Notes under the pieces: model-generated | What the model saw: the letters and a program-made list of their open reading frames with translations, nothing else | Told to the model about the DNA's origin: nothing | Database searches by the model: none | In this document: piece after piece, positions 9,148 through 18,037 of the stretch | Numbering within the stretch: the stretch's first letter is position 1 | Layout: each line of letters starts with the position of its first letter | DNA from: Streptomyces sp. TLI_146 | GTDB lineage: Bacteria; Actinomycetota; Actinomycetes; Streptomycetales; Streptomycetaceae | Reading direction: 5' to 3' | Assembly (NCBI RefSeq): GCF_002846415.1 | Contig: NZ_PJMX01000001.1 | Location: forward strand, 3,348,001 to 3,412,000 | DNA: 64,000 nucleotides | Made by a program: the position numbers and the translations under genes

Positions 9148-9236
9148 ACTTTTGTCGGACACCCACAATTCCCCCGACGGTTCTTCGTCCCTGTCCCCAC
9201 GGGCGAGCAGGGCCGTCCACAAGAGAGAGTGTGAGA
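9148..9236 (+). promoter_or_regulatory. fabDHPF promoter region, probable FasR target
   Basis: This 89-bp gap between fasR and fabD is where FasR acts in S. coelicolor. A small dyad GTCGG (9154-9158) and CCGAC (9174-9178) with 15 nt between the arms is the only symmetry I can see. I cannot assign -35 and -10 boxes with confidence. The purine run AAGAGAGAG (9221-9229) lies just upstream of the fabD start. Confidence 0.45.
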
Positions 9237-10154
9237 GTGCTCGTACTCGTCGCTCCCGGCCAAGGCGCTCAGACGCCCGGCTTCCTGACTCCCTGGCTCG
9301 ACCTCCCCGGCGCCCGTGACCGGCTCGCCGCGTGGTCCGACGCCATCGGGCTCGACCTTGTCCACTACGGCACGCAGGCCGACGCGGACGCCATCCGCGA
9401 CACCTCGGTGGCCCAGCCCCTGCTGGTCGCCGCGGGTCTGCTCTCCGCCGCGGCACTGGGTGACATCACCCCGGGCGCGGTGGCGGGCCACAGCGTCGGC
9501 GAGATCACCGCCACCGCGTACGCCGGTGTGCTCTCGGAGGAGGCCGCGCTCGGCTTCGTCCGCACCCGGGGCCTGGGCATGGCCCGGGCCGCGGCCGTCA
9601 CCGAGACCGGTATGTCCGCGCTGCTCGGCGGCGAGCCCGAGGTCGTCTTCCCGCACCTGGAGAAGCTCGGCATCACCCCGGCCAACGTGAACGGCGCGGG
9701 CCAGGTCGTGGCCGCGGGCACCCTGGAGCAGCTGGCCGCCCTGGAGGCGGACAAGCCCGAGGGCGTGCGCCGCGTCGTACCGCTGAAGGTCGCGGGCGCG
9801 TTCCACACGCACCACATGGCCCCGGCGGTCGAGGAGCTGCGCGAGGCCGCGGGCTCGCTCGACATCTCCGACCCGAAGATCACGTACGTCTCGAACGCGG
9901 ACGGTGCCACCGTCGCCACCGGCGCCGAGATCGTCGCCCGCCTGGTCAACCAGGTTTCGAACCCCGTCCGCTGGGACCTCTGCATGGAGAGGTTCCAGGA
10001 ACTGGGCGCCACCGCGCTGATCGAGGTGTGCCCCGGCGGCACCCTGACCGGCCTGGCCAAGCGCGCACTGCCCGGCGTGAAGACCGTCGCCCTGAAGTCC
10101 CCGGACGACCTCGAAGCGGCCCGCGCGCTCATCGCCGAGCAGAACGCCGGATAA
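9237..10154 (+). CDS. fabD: Malonyl-CoA:ACP malonyltransferase
   Basis: FabD moves malonate from CoA to acyl carrier protein for chain extension. The 305-residue product has the nucleophile elbow GHSVGE with Ser86 and the catalytic His190 in GAFHTHHM. Counting from GTG 9237 gives the beginning MLVLVAPGQGAQTPGF, which is how the S. coelicolor enzyme starts; GTG 9231 would add two residues. It is the first gene of the fabD-fabH-acpP-fabF operon: fabH follows 13 bp after the stop, with the Shine-Dalgarno of fabH overlapping the fabD stop codon. Confidence 0.96.
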   Translation: MLVLVAPGQGAQTPGFLTPWLDLPGARDRLAAWSDAIGLDLVHYGTQADADAIRDTSVAQPLLVAAGLLSAAALGDITPGAVAGHSVGEITATAYAGVLSEEAALGFVRTRGLGMARAAAVTETGMSALLGGEPEVVFPHLEKLGITPANVNGAGQVVAAGTLEQLAALEADKPEGVRRVVPLKVAGAFHTHHMAPAVEELREAAGSLDISDPKITYVSNADGATVATGAEIVARLVNQVSNPVRWDLCMERFQELGATALIEVCPGGTLTGLAKRALPGVKTVALKSPDDLEAARALIAEQNAG

Positions 10155-10167
10155 GGAGCCGTAGCGC

Positions 10168-11166
10168 ATGTCGAAGATCAAGCCCAGCAAGGGCGCGCCG
10201 TTCGCCCGGATCATGGGCGTCGGCGGCTACCGGCCGACCCGGGTGGTTCCCAACGAGGTCATCCTGGAGAAGATCGACTCGTCCGACGAGTGGATCCGCT
10301 CCCGCTCCGGCATCTCCACCCGGCACTGGGCCTCCCCCGAGGAGACCGTGACGGCGATGTCGGTGGAGGCCGCGGGCAAGGCCATCGCGGACGCCGGTCT
10401 CACCCCCGAGCAGATCGGCGGTGTGATCGTCTCCACGGTCTCGCACTTCAAGCAGACCCCGGCGGTCGCCACCGAGATCGCGGACAAGATCGGCGCCGTC
10501 AAGCCGGCCGCGTTCGACATCTCCGCGGGCTGCGCGGGCTTCGGCTACGGCCTGACCCTCGCCAAGGGCATGATCGTCGAGGGTTCGGCCGAGTACGTGC
10601 TGGTCATCGGCGTCGAGCGGCTCAGCGACCTGACCGACCTGGAGGACCGCGCGACGGCCTTCCTGTTCGGTGACGGCGCGGGCGCGGTCGTGGTCGGCCC
10701 CGCGGACGAGCCGGGCATCGCCCGTACCGTCTGGGGCTCCGAGGGCGACAAGTCCGAGACCATCAAGCAGACCGTGCCGTGGACGGAGTACGACAGCTCC
10801 GCGGGCAAGTTCCCTGCGATCACGCAGGAGGGCCAGGCGGTGTTCCGCTGGGCCGTGTTCGAGATGGCGAAGGTCGCCCAGCAGGCGCTGGACGCGGCCG
10901 GAATCAGCGCGGACGACCTGGACGTCTTCATTCCGCACCAGGCCAACATGCGGATCATCGACTCGATGGTGAAGACCCTCAAACTGCCGGAGCACGTCAC
11001 GGTCGCCCGTGACGTGGAGACCACCGGCAACACCTCGGCCGCCTCGATCCCGCTCGCGATGGAGCGGCTCCTGGCGACCGGACAGGCGAAGAGCGGTGAC
11101 ACCGCGCTCGTCATCGGCTTCGGGGCGGGTCTCGTCTACGCCGCGACGGTCGTTACCCTCCCCTAG
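10168..11166 (+). CDS. fabH: Beta-ketoacyl-ACP synthase III
   Basis: FabH condenses an acyl-CoA starter with malonyl-ACP and so begins fatty-acid synthesis; in Streptomyces it accepts branched starters. The catalytic triad is visible: Cys122 in SAGCAGF, His257 in IPHQANMR and Asn288 in GNTSAAS. The 332-residue length is normal for the family. AAGGAG overlaps the fabD stop and lies about 10 nt before this ATG, so translation is probably coupled. The acpP gene follows after 56 bp. Confidence 0.96.
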   Translation: MSKIKPSKGAPFARIMGVGGYRPTRVVPNEVILEKIDSSDEWIRSRSGISTRHWASPEETVTAMSVEAAGKAIADAGLTPEQIGGVIVSTVSHFKQTPAVATEIADKIGAVKPAAFDISAGCAGFGYGLTLAKGMIVEGSAEYVLVIGVERLSDLTDLEDRATAFLFGDGAGAVVVGPADEPGIARTVWGSEGDKSETIKQTVPWTEYDSSAGKFPAITQEGQAVFRWAVFEMAKVAQQALDAAGISADDLDVFIPHQANMRIIDSMVKTLKLPEHVTVARDVETTGNTSAASIPLAMERLLATGQAKSGDTALVIGFGAGLVYAATVVTLP

Positions 11167-11222
11167 GCACACCGGATCTTCCGGATGCCCACAAACCCGT
11201 AAAAAAACCGAAGGAGCGCCAC

Positions 11223-11471
11223 ATGGCCGCCACTGAGAAGGAGATCCTCGACGGTCTCGCCGAGATCGTCAACGAGATCGCCGGTATCCCCGTCGAGGAC
11301 GTCCAGCTGGACAAGTCCTTCACGGACGACCTGGACGTCGACTCGCTGTCCATGGTCGAGGTCGTCGTCGCCGCCGAAGAGCGTTTCGAGGTCAAGATCC
11401 CGGACGACGACGTCAAGAACCTGAAGACCGTCGGCGACGCCGCGGACTACATCCTGAAGCACCAGGCCTGA
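11223..11471 (+). CDS. acpP: Acyl carrier protein
   Basis: The 82-residue acidic protein carries the growing chain on a phosphopantetheine arm. The attachment residue is Ser41 in DLDVDSLSMVE. AAGGAG lies 7 nt upstream of the ATG, a strong ribosome site suited to an abundant protein. It sits between fabH and fabF as in other Streptomyces, marking it as the housekeeping fatty-acid ACP rather than a polyketide one. Confidence 0.96.
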   Translation: MAATEKEILDGLAEIVNEIAGIPVEDVQLDKSFTDDLDVDSLSMVEVVVAAEERFEVKIPDDDVKNLKTVGDAADYILKHQA

Positions 11472-11565
11472 GTCTCCCGACTCAGTCCCGGACTCAGTTC
11501 CGCGTGACTGCCGCCACCCGGCGGTGGCGCCGCTGATCCCCCCTTACACCGTGGAGAAATTTCCT

Positions 11566-12828
11566 GTGAGCTCGACCAATCGCACCGTGGTCGTCACCGG
11601 TATCGGCGCAACCACACCGCTGGGTGGCGACTCCGCCTCGACCTGGGAAGGTCTGCTGGCGGGCCGTTCCGGCGTCCGGCCCCTGGAGGGCGAGCGCTTC
11701 GCCGACCTCCCGGTCCGCATCGCCGCCACCGCCGCCGTCGACCCGGGCGAGGTACTGCCCCGCCCGCTGGCCCGCAAGCTGGACCGCTCGGCGCAGTTCG
11801 CGCTGATCGCGGCCAAGGAGGCCTGGGCCGACGCGGGCTACACCGCCCCCGCCGGTGACGACCAGCCGATCGCCCCCGAGCGGCTCGGCACGGTCATCGC
11901 CTCCGGCATCGGCGGTGTGACCACCCTGCTCGACCAGTACGACGTGCTGAAGGAGAAGGGCGTACGCCGCGTCTCCCCGCACACCGTCCCGATGCTGATG
12001 CCGAACTCCCCCTCGGCCAACGTCGGTCTTGAGGTGAACGCCCGCGCGGGCGTCCACACCCCCGTCTCCGCCTGCGCCTCGGGCGCCGAGGCGATCGGCT
12101 ACGCCGTGGAGATGATCCGCACCGGCCGCGCCGACGTCGTCGTCGCCGGCGGCACCGAGGCGGCCATCCACCCGCTGCCGGTGGCCGCGTTCGCCAACAT
12201 GATGGCGATGTCCAAGAACAACGAGAACCCCGAGCAGGCCTCGCGCCCGTACGACAAGGCCCGCGACGGCTTCGTCCTCGGCGAGGGCGCCGGTGTCGTC
12301 GTCCTGGAGTCGGCCGAGCACGCCGCCAAGCGCGGCGCCCGGGTCTACTGCGAGGTGCTGGGCCAGGGCCTGTCGGCCGACAGCCACCACATCGCGCAGC
12401 CCGAGCCGACCGGCCGGGGTGTCGCGGCGGCCCTGCAGAACCTGCTGGACTCCACGGACCTCAAGCCGTCCGAGGTCGTCCACCTCAACGCGCACGCGAC
12501 GTCCACCCCGCAGGGCGACGTCGCCGAGATCAAGGCGCTGCGCAAGGTCCTCGGCGACGACATGGACCACATCGCGGTCTCCGCGACCAAGTCCATGACC
12601 GGGCATCTGCTCGGCGGCGCCGGCGGCATCGAGACCGTCGCGACGGTCCTGGCGCTGCACCACCGGGTCGCGCCCCCGACCATCAACGTCGACGAGCTCG
12701 ACGACGAGGTCGAGGCCGACATCGTCCGCGGCGAGCCGCGCCAGCTGCCGTCCGGGTCGATCGCCGCGATCAACAACTCGTTCGGCTTCGGCGGGCACAA
12801 CGTCGTGCTGGCGTTCCGCTCCGTCTGA
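11566..12828 (+). CDS. fabF: Beta-ketoacyl-ACP synthase II
   Basis: FabF performs the chain-elongating condensations. The 420-residue product has the active-site Cys170 in VSACASGAEA, one His in NAHATSTPQGD and a second in MTGHLLGGAGG, with the Gly-rich end FGFGGHN. I start at GTG 11566 (MSSTNRTVVVTG), which has GGAGA about 10 nt upstream. Extending to 11524 would add 14 residues that are not typical of the family. It is the last gene of the operon and is followed by a strong terminator. Confidence 0.95.
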   Translation: MSSTNRTVVVTGIGATTPLGGDSASTWEGLLAGRSGVRPLEGERFADLPVRIAATAAVDPGEVLPRPLARKLDRSAQFALIAAKEAWADAGYTAPAGDDQPIAPERLGTVIASGIGGVTTLLDQYDVLKEKGVRRVSPHTVPMLMPNSPSANVGLEVNARAGVHTPVSACASGAEAIGYAVEMIRTGRADVVVAGGTEAAIHPLPVAAFANMMAMSKNNENPEQASRPYDKARDGFVLGEGAGVVVLESAEHAAKRGARVYCEVLGQGLSADSHHIAQPEPTGRGVAAALQNLLDSTDLKPSEVVHLNAHATSTPQGDVAEIKALRKVLGDDMDHIAVSATKSMTGHLLGGAGGIETVATVLALHHRVAPPTINVDELDDEVEADIVRGEPRQLPSGSIAAINNSFGFGGHNVVLAFRSV

Positions 12829-12857
12829 GACACGCGCCGAGACTCGCGTACGTAACC

Positions 12858-12892
12858 GGAAGGGCCCCCACCGAGCGGTGGGGGCCCTTTCC
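12858..12892 (+). terminator. Terminator of the fab operon
   Basis: AAGGGCCCCCACCG (12860-12873) pairs perfectly with CGGTGGGGGCCCTT (12876-12889) and is followed by TCCGTTACG. It closes the fabDHPF transcript 29 bp after the fabF stop and could also block read-through from the convergent DUF3145 gene. Confidence 0.9.
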
Positions 12893-12948
12893 GTTACGTC
12901 TCTCGGGCGCGTTCCGTTACGTCTCTCGGGCGTGTCGGACGGGGTGGG

Positions 12949-13443
12949 TCAGACGACCTGGTGCAGCCAGCGGACGGGAGCGCCCTCGCCCGCGTACCGG
13001 AACGGCTCCAGCTCGTCGTCCCAGGGCTTGCCGAGGAGGCGGGCGATCTCGGCCTCCAGGTCGGTCTCGCCCCGCACCGAGCGGGCGAGCGCGGCCCGCA
13101 GCCGGTCCTCGGGGATCAGGATGTCGCCGTGGATGCCGGTGACCGCGTGGAAGATTCCCAGGTCGGGCGTGGCGCTGTAGCGCTCGCCCTCGGCCTTGGC
13201 GCACGGCTCCGCCGTGACCTCGAACCGCAGCATCTGCCATCCGCGCAGGGCGGACGCGAGTTTCGAGGCGGTGCCCGGCTCGCCCTGCCAGGAGAACTCC
13301 GCTCTCCAGGTGCCCGGCGAGGCGGGCTGGCGGATCCAGTCGAGCTGGACGCGCACACCGAGCACCCCCGCCACGGCCCACTCGACGTGCGGGCACAGCG
13401 CGCGGGGGGCGGAGTGGATGTACAGAACTCCACGTGTCGTCAC
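12949..13443 (-). CDS. DUF3145 domain protein
   Basis: The 164-residue soluble protein belongs to the actinobacterial family DUF3145, recognisable from the start MTTRGVLYIHSAPRALCPH and the later HAVTGIHGDILIPEDRL. No catalytic motif is evident. A strong ribosome site (GGAGG, 6 nt upstream) precedes the GTG. It lies convergent to fabF. In Streptomyces this family commonly neighbours the fab operon, which hints at a link to lipid metabolism, but that is context only. Confidence 0.85.
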   Translation of the reverse strand: MTTRGVLYIHSAPRALCPHVEWAVAGVLGVRVQLDWIRQPASPGTWRAEFSWQGEPGTASKLASALRGWQMLRFEVTAEPCAKAEGERYSATPDLGIFHAVTGIHGDILIPEDRLRAALARSVRGETDLEAEIARLLGKPWDDELEPFRYAGEGAPVRWLHQVV

Positions 13444-13758
13444 CGGGACCTCCAGTGCGGTTCGAGGTTCGCCTTCCCCAGCGGCCTCGCGCCCCTACCG
13501 GTCTCGGTCAGGACAGCACCTGACATTCTGCCCCGGGGTTCAACAGTAAACAGCATCGGGAGTTAATCTCCTGAATGGGGACAGTATGTGACGTGATGTA
13601 ATTTACCGGAGCCGTCTGGCGTGGTTCCTCTGGCTGGACGGGCCAAAGCTACCGCGCGGAGCAGACAGAAAGGTGTCGTACGGTCGGTCCTGGGCCCGGG
13701 AAACACGAAGCTTTCACTCGCCAGGACGCCAGGGGCACCCGAGGGAGGGGACCAGGGG
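13444..13758. other. Intergenic region between divergent genes
   Basis: This 315-bp gap holds the promoters of the DUF3145 gene and the SGNH hydrolase gene. The part from 13540 to 13610 is less GC-rich than its surroundings and includes TGTGACGTGATGTAATTTACC-like sequence, a plausible plus-strand promoter zone. I see no small gene, repeat or stable hairpin. Confidence 0.5.
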
Positions 13759-14685
13759 ATGGACCACGGGACGTTGCCGACCCGCCGAAGCCGCTCCGCG
13801 CGGGGCCGTACCGCGGCCGCCGCCGCTCTCACGGCGGTGGCGCTCGCCGTCACGGCGGGGTGCACCAGCTCCGAGCCATCCGCCGGGCACCGCGCCGAAG
13901 CGGCCCCCAGGCCGTCGCCGACGCCCACCCCCCACTGGAACCCCCGCCCGGCGTCGATCGCGGCCGTGGGCGACTCGATCACCCGGGGCTTCGACGCCTG
14001 CATGGTCCTCTCCGACTGCCCCGAAGCGTCCTGGGCGACCGGCAGCGACCACGGTGTGCGCTCGCTCGCCACCCGGCTGCTGGGCGCCGGAGAGGCGGCC
14101 GCGCGCAGCTGGAACTACGCCAAAACCGGTGCCCGGATGTCCGACATCCCGGCCCAGCTGAACCGGGCGGCGGCCCACCGCCCCGAGTTGGTCACGGTGA
14201 TGGTCGGCGGAAACGACGCCTGCCGGGACTCGGTCGACGGCATGACGTCCGTGGCCGCGTTCCGGACGGGCTTCGAGAGGTCCCTGCGCCAGCTGCGCAC
14301 CACCCTGCCCAAGACGCAGGTGTACGTGTCGAGCGTGCCGGATCTCAAGCGCCTCTGGTCGGAGGGGCGGGGCAACGCCCTGGGCAAGCAGATCTGGAAG
14401 TTGGGCATCTGTCAGTCCATGTTGAGTGACGCGGACGACCTGGGGGCGGCGGCGGTCGAGCGGCGTGACGCGGTGTACGCGCGCGTGGTGGCGTACAACA
14501 AGGCGCTGAAGGACGTGTGCGCGAAGGACCGTTACTGCCGTTACGACGGGGGCGCGGTCTTCGACTACCGCTTCACCGACGACCAGCTGAGCCACTGGGA
14601 CTGGTTCCACCCCAGCAAGGACGGACAGGGCCGGCTGGCGGAGATCGCGTACCGCAATGTGACGGCGGCGAGCCCCCCGAGGTAG
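13759..14685 (+). CDS. SGNH/GDSL-type hydrolase, secreted or lipoprotein
   Basis: The 308-residue protein has an Arg-rich N-terminus and a hydrophobic run ending in AVTAGC (Cys near residue 35). This could be a lipobox, although threonine at -3 is unusual; otherwise it is a Sec signal. A Pro-rich linker follows. The SGNH blocks are present: GDSIT with Ser73, a Gly block (TGARMSDIP), GGND, and DWFHPS with Asp281 and His284. It therefore probably acts as an extracellular esterase or lipase. The Shine-Dalgarno GAGGGAGGGG lies upstream. The much longer frame back to 13621 has no supporting ribosome site. Confidence 0.85.
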   Translation: MDHGTLPTRRSRSARGRTAAAAALTAVALAVTAGCTSSEPSAGHRAEAAPRPSPTPTPHWNPRPASIAAVGDSITRGFDACMVLSDCPEASWATGSDHGVRSLATRLLGAGEAAARSWNYAKTGARMSDIPAQLNRAAAHRPELVTVMVGGNDACRDSVDGMTSVAAFRTGFERSLRQLRTTLPKTQVYVSSVPDLKRLWSEGRGNALGKQIWKLGICQSMLSDADDLGAAAVERRDAVYARVVAYNKALKDVCAKDRYCRYDGGAVFDYRFTDDQLSHWDWFHPSKDGQGRLAEIAYRNVTAASPPR

Positions 14686-14809
14686 CACGAGGTAGCACGC
14701 GGCGGCGGCCGAATCCCTCCCCTTCCTCTCCCGTGGCTTCTCGTCCCCCTGTTCACACGGGAGTTCCTTCTCGATACTGGCCGCCCAGGCCTCGACGGAA
14801 GGATGCGCG

Positions 14810-16084
14810 GTGGGACGTGTACGCGGTGTACGGGTGGCGCGGCTGGCCCTGCTGGTGGCTTCGATGACGGTGGGCGCCGCGCTCGCCCCGGTCCCGGCGC
14901 AGGCGCAGGCCCCGGCCGCGACGGGGGCGCCGCCGACCGTGGAGGAACGGCGCCTGGACCTGGCCGTACCGCAGGAGATACTGCGGCGCTCCGGGTTCGA
15001 CGGCGTGGCCCCGGAGTTCGCGCGCGAGCTCGGCGGCGTACGGTCCTACCGGCAGGCCCAGCAGCTCATCGCCCGCGAGGGCGGGGCGCTGTGGCGGCGG
15101 GCCGTGGACCGGGCGCAGGGCCGCGGCCCGGCGGGCGGCGACCTGAGCCGGGACGACGACCGGCCGCTGTACTGGGCGCGGCTGGGAATGACGCGGGAAC
15201 TGCGGGGCTGGGAGCCGGGGTTCGGCCTGTCGGCGGGGCGGCGGGCGGCGCTGCTGGACTGCCTGGAGCGGTCGTCCCGGGGCCAGGACTCTCTCTCGTA
15301 CGGCTCGGGCAAGGGCTACAAGCGCATCCTGCTCACCGGCTTCGACCCCTTCACGCTCGACCGGGACATCCGGATCAGCAACCCGTCGGGGGCGACGGCC
15401 CTGGCGCTCGACGGCACATGGATCTCGACGGCCGCCGGGCCCGCCCGGATCGAGACGGCCGTGTTCCCCGTCCGCTGGGACGACTTCGCGGCGGGCACGG
15501 TCGAGCGCACGCTGCGGCCGGTGCTGCCGAAGGTCGACCTGTTCACCACGGTGAGCCAGGGGCGGATCGGGCGGATCGACATCGAGCGGTTCAACGGGGC
15601 GTGGCGGGGCGGGTTCCCGGACAACGAGGACGTGTCGCGGACGGAGACGGTCCCGGTGTCCGACCCGGCGAGCCAGCCGCAGTGGACGTCGACGACGCTG
15701 CCGTACGCGGCGATCGTCGCGGCCCGGACGGGGCCGTTCCCGGTCTACGACCACACGTCGGTGACGGAGATTCCGGCGGGCGGGACGGGGCCGGTGGTGC
15801 GGGAGGCCGGGCCTTCCGCGGGGTCCGTGGCGCGGGCGGGAGGCGGGGGTGACTACCTCTCCAACGAGATCGCGTACCGGGCGACGCTGTTGCGGGACCG
15901 GTTGGGTCTGGCCGTCCCCGGGGGGCATGTGCATACGCCGGTGCTGCAGTTCGGCGCGGACAATGCGGATCCGTCGACGGGGTCGGTGACGGATCCGGAG
16001 TTCGTGCGGAATCGGGGGGAGATTGTGGGGCAGGTGCGGGCGATTGTGGCGACGGCGGTAGCCCCCACCCCGCCCCTTCCCTAA
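14810..16084 (+). CDS. Secreted pyroglutamyl-peptidase-like protein with Ser in place of the catalytic Cys
   Basis: A signal peptide covers residues 1 to about 33 (ending AQAQA). After a helical domain of about 140 residues comes a C15-like domain beginning with KRILLTGFDPF (about residue 175). The catalytic Glu has a counterpart, Glu259 in IDIERFN, and the His of the HxP motif is His375 in GHVHTPV. The nucleophile cysteine, normally in a YxCN context, is replaced by Ser351 in GDYLSNEIAYR. The activity may be lost or changed. GGAAGGA lies 8 nt before GTG 14810. The last six residues (PTPPLP) are encoded by a dispersed GC-rich repeat. Confidence 0.75.
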   Translation: MGRVRGVRVARLALLVASMTVGAALAPVPAQAQAPAATGAPPTVEERRLDLAVPQEILRRSGFDGVAPEFARELGGVRSYRQAQQLIAREGGALWRRAVDRAQGRGPAGGDLSRDDDRPLYWARLGMTRELRGWEPGFGLSAGRRAALLDCLERSSRGQDSLSYGSGKGYKRILLTGFDPFTLDRDIRISNPSGATALALDGTWISTAAGPARIETAVFPVRWDDFAAGTVERTLRPVLPKVDLFTTVSQGRIGRIDIERFNGAWRGGFPDNEDVSRTETVPVSDPASQPQWTSTTLPYAAIVAARTGPFPVYDHTSVTEIPAGGTGPVVREAGPSAGSVARAGGGGDYLSNEIAYRATLLRDRLGLAVPGGHVHTPVLQFGADNADPSTGSVTDPEFVRNRGEIVGQVRAIVATAVAPTPPLP

Positions 16085-16251
16085 ACCCTCCGGGGGGTTT
16101 GTTTGTCTGCGGACCGTGGTGGCTGGTCGCGCAGTTCCCCGCGCCCCTAACCACCTAGGGGCGCGGGGAACTGCGCGAGCAACCCAGCACGGTCCGCAGC
16201 CGAAGCACCCGGCCGCCCGCCCAGGGCTTTAGGGAAGGGGCGGGGTGGGGG
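16062..16251. repeat. Modular palindrome repeat, locus b, with 24-bp outer arms
   Basis: Outer arms at 16062-16085 and 16228-16251 are perfect 24-bp inverted copies of a C-rich word that begins CCCCCACCCCGCCCC. Inside, the forward core (16129-16148) and its complement (16157-16176) form a hairpin with an 8-nt loop, extended by CTGCGGACCGTG and CACGGTCCGCAG. The left arm overlaps the end of the upstream gene. Both flanking genes are convergent, so the structure may act as a two-way terminator. Confidence 0.88.
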
Positions 16252-17052
16252 TCAATCCCGGAGCGCGGAGAGGTCCGCCTTCGACAGGTCCTCGCGGGAC
16301 GCCAGCGCCTCCCCCACCGCCTCCAGCACCGGCAGCCCCCCGACCCCCGTCGCCAGCGCCACATCCTTCGCCGCCAGCTCCACCGGGAAGTACGCCTCCG
16401 TCGCGAACAGACGCCCCACCAGACCCCCCAACGGGCTCGCCTCCAGGGACGCCCGCGCCAGCGAATCCGGCAGACCCAGCGCCGTCGCCAACCGCAGGGA
16501 CTCCGCCACCAGAGCCACCCCGCCGATCACCCCACTGATCAGGACCAGCTTCAGCGCCGCCCCCGTACCCACCTCCCCGCACCGCGTCACCGACCCCAGC
16601 TCCGCCAGCAGCCCGGCCACGGCGGCCGTCTCGCCGCCCGCCAGGATCAGGAGTTCGCCGGTCGCCGCCCGATCCACGCTGCCCATCACGGGCGCGTCGA
16701 TGAACGCGACCCCGGCGGGCAGCCGGGACGCCAGCTCCCGGACCGTGTCCGGCCCGACCGTCGACGTGTCGATCCACGTCATCCCCGCCCGCAGCGCCGG
16801 AACCATCGCGTCCGCCACGGCGAGGGCCGCCGCCGGGTCCGCCAGCATCGTGATGACCACGTCGGCCTCGCGGACCGCGTCGGCGGGGGTGGCGGCGGCC
16901 ACGGCCCCCTCGGCCACCAGCGCCGCCGCCTTGCCCGGCGTACGGTTCCAGACCGTCAGCCCGTAACCCGCCGAGAGCAGTCGGCGCGCCATCGGCGCCC
17001 CCATGTTGCCCAGCCCCAGAAACGCCACCGTCTTCGTCTTCTCGCTGTTCAT
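16252..17052 (-). CDS. NAD(P)-dependent beta-hydroxyacid dehydrogenase (HIBADH-like)
   Basis: The 266-residue protein opens with the Rossmann motif FLGLGNMGAPMA (about residues 11-22). The substrate motif DAPVMGSVDRAATGEL follows at about 118-133, and the likely catalytic Lys lies in GTGAALKLVL. These fit 3-hydroxyisobutyrate or tartronate-semialdehyde reductases, and glyoxylate reductase-type substrates are also possible. At 266 residues it is a little shorter than usual (about 290). TACGGT lies 6 nt before the ATG, suggesting leaderless expression. It is divergent from a LysR gene with only 58 bp between starts, the usual arrangement of a LysR target. Confidence 0.87.
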   Translation of the reverse strand: MNSEKTKTVAFLGLGNMGAPMARRLLSAGYGLTVWNRTPGKAAALVAEGAVAAATPADAVREADVVITMLADPAAALAVADAMVPALRAGMTWIDTSTVGPDTVRELASRLPAGVAFIDAPVMGSVDRAATGELLILAGGETAAVAGLLAELGSVTRCGEVGTGAALKLVLISGVIGGVALVAESLRLATALGLPDSLARASLEASPLGGLVGRLFATEAYFPVELAAKDVALATGVGGLPVLEAVGEALASREDLSKADLSALRD

Positions 17053-17110
17053 GGGACGACCGTACGAAGGTCTTCACCCATGCCACAAGCGAATGTCTAG
17101 CATGGGAGAC

Positions 17111-18037
17111 ATGAGTGACGCGCATAGCTCAACCCACAGCCTCTACGACGTCTTCCTCCGCGTCGCCTCCGACGGCTCCTTCACCGCAGCCGCCCAGGCC
17201 CTGGGCTACACCCAGTCGGCCGTCTCGCGGCAGGTCCAGACGCTGGAGGACGAGTTGGGGAGCGTGCTCTTCGACCGGCTGGCCCGGGGCGTGCGGCTCA
17301 CCGAGGCCGGGCGGGTGCTGGTGCCGCACGCCGAGGCCGTACGGGACCGGCTCGCCGCCGCCCGCGCCGAGCTCTCCGCGCTGCGCACGCTCGACGGCGG
17401 GCTGCTGCGGGTCGGGGCGTTCTCGACGGCGGATGCCGCACTGCTGCCCCGCGCCCTCGCCGCGTTCCGGCGCCGCCACCCCGGGGTGACCCTCGCCCGT
17501 ACCGAAGGGCCCTCCGTGAAGCACCTCGGGCTGCTCGCCGCCGGGGAGCTGGACATCGCCGTGGTCAGCGCCACCGCCGGGCGCGCTCTCGACGGCTGTG
17601 CGCTGCGGCACCTGCTCGACGAGCCGATGTTCGTGGCGATGCCGCAGGACCACCCGCTGGCGGGGCGCGAACGGGTGCGGCTGGCCGAGCTCGCCGACGA
17701 GGAGTGGGTCGCGGGCAGCACCCGGCCCGAGGACACGCTGATGCGGCCGGTCCTGGAAGCCGGGTTCCGGCCGCGCACGACCCTCGTCGTACGGGACTGG
17801 ATCGCCAAGCAGGGCTTCGTCGCGGCCGGGCTCGGCGTGACCCTGCTGCCCGCCCTGGCCGCCGACTCGGTCCGCGCGGACATCGTGCTCGTCCCCGTGC
17901 ACCCGGACGACGTACCGACCCGGGCGGTCTACGCGGCGACCCCGCACGGCCGCGCCGACTCCCCGGCCGTGGCCGCCTTCCTGGCCGAACTGCGGTCGGC
18001 GGCCCGGCGGATCACGCCGCCGTCAGACCGCCCGTAG
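17111..18037 (+). CDS. LysR family transcriptional regulator
   Basis: The 308-residue protein has the LysR helix-turn-helix near residues 8-65 (SFTAAAQALGYTQSAVSRQV) and a periplasmic-binding-like effector domain from about 92 to 295. It probably regulates the divergent HIBADH-like dehydrogenase and itself. TAGCAT at 17098-17103 lies 7 nt before ATG 17111, and GGGAG is also present; an in-frame ATG at 17102 overlaps that hexamer and is less likely. Its 3' end overlaps the convergent EI24 gene by 26 bp. Confidence 0.9.
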   Translation: MSDAHSSTHSLYDVFLRVASDGSFTAAAQALGYTQSAVSRQVQTLEDELGSVLFDRLARGVRLTEAGRVLVPHAEAVRDRLAAARAELSALRTLDGGLLRVGAFSTADAALLPRALAAFRRRHPGVTLARTEGPSVKHLGLLAAGELDIAVVSATAGRALDGCALRHLLDEPMFVAMPQDHPLAGRERVRLAELADEEWVAGSTRPEDTLMRPVLEAGFRPRTTLVVRDWIAKQGFVAAGLGVTLLPALAADSVRADIVLVPVHPDDVPTRAVYAATPHGRADSPAVAAFLAELRSAARRITPPSDRP

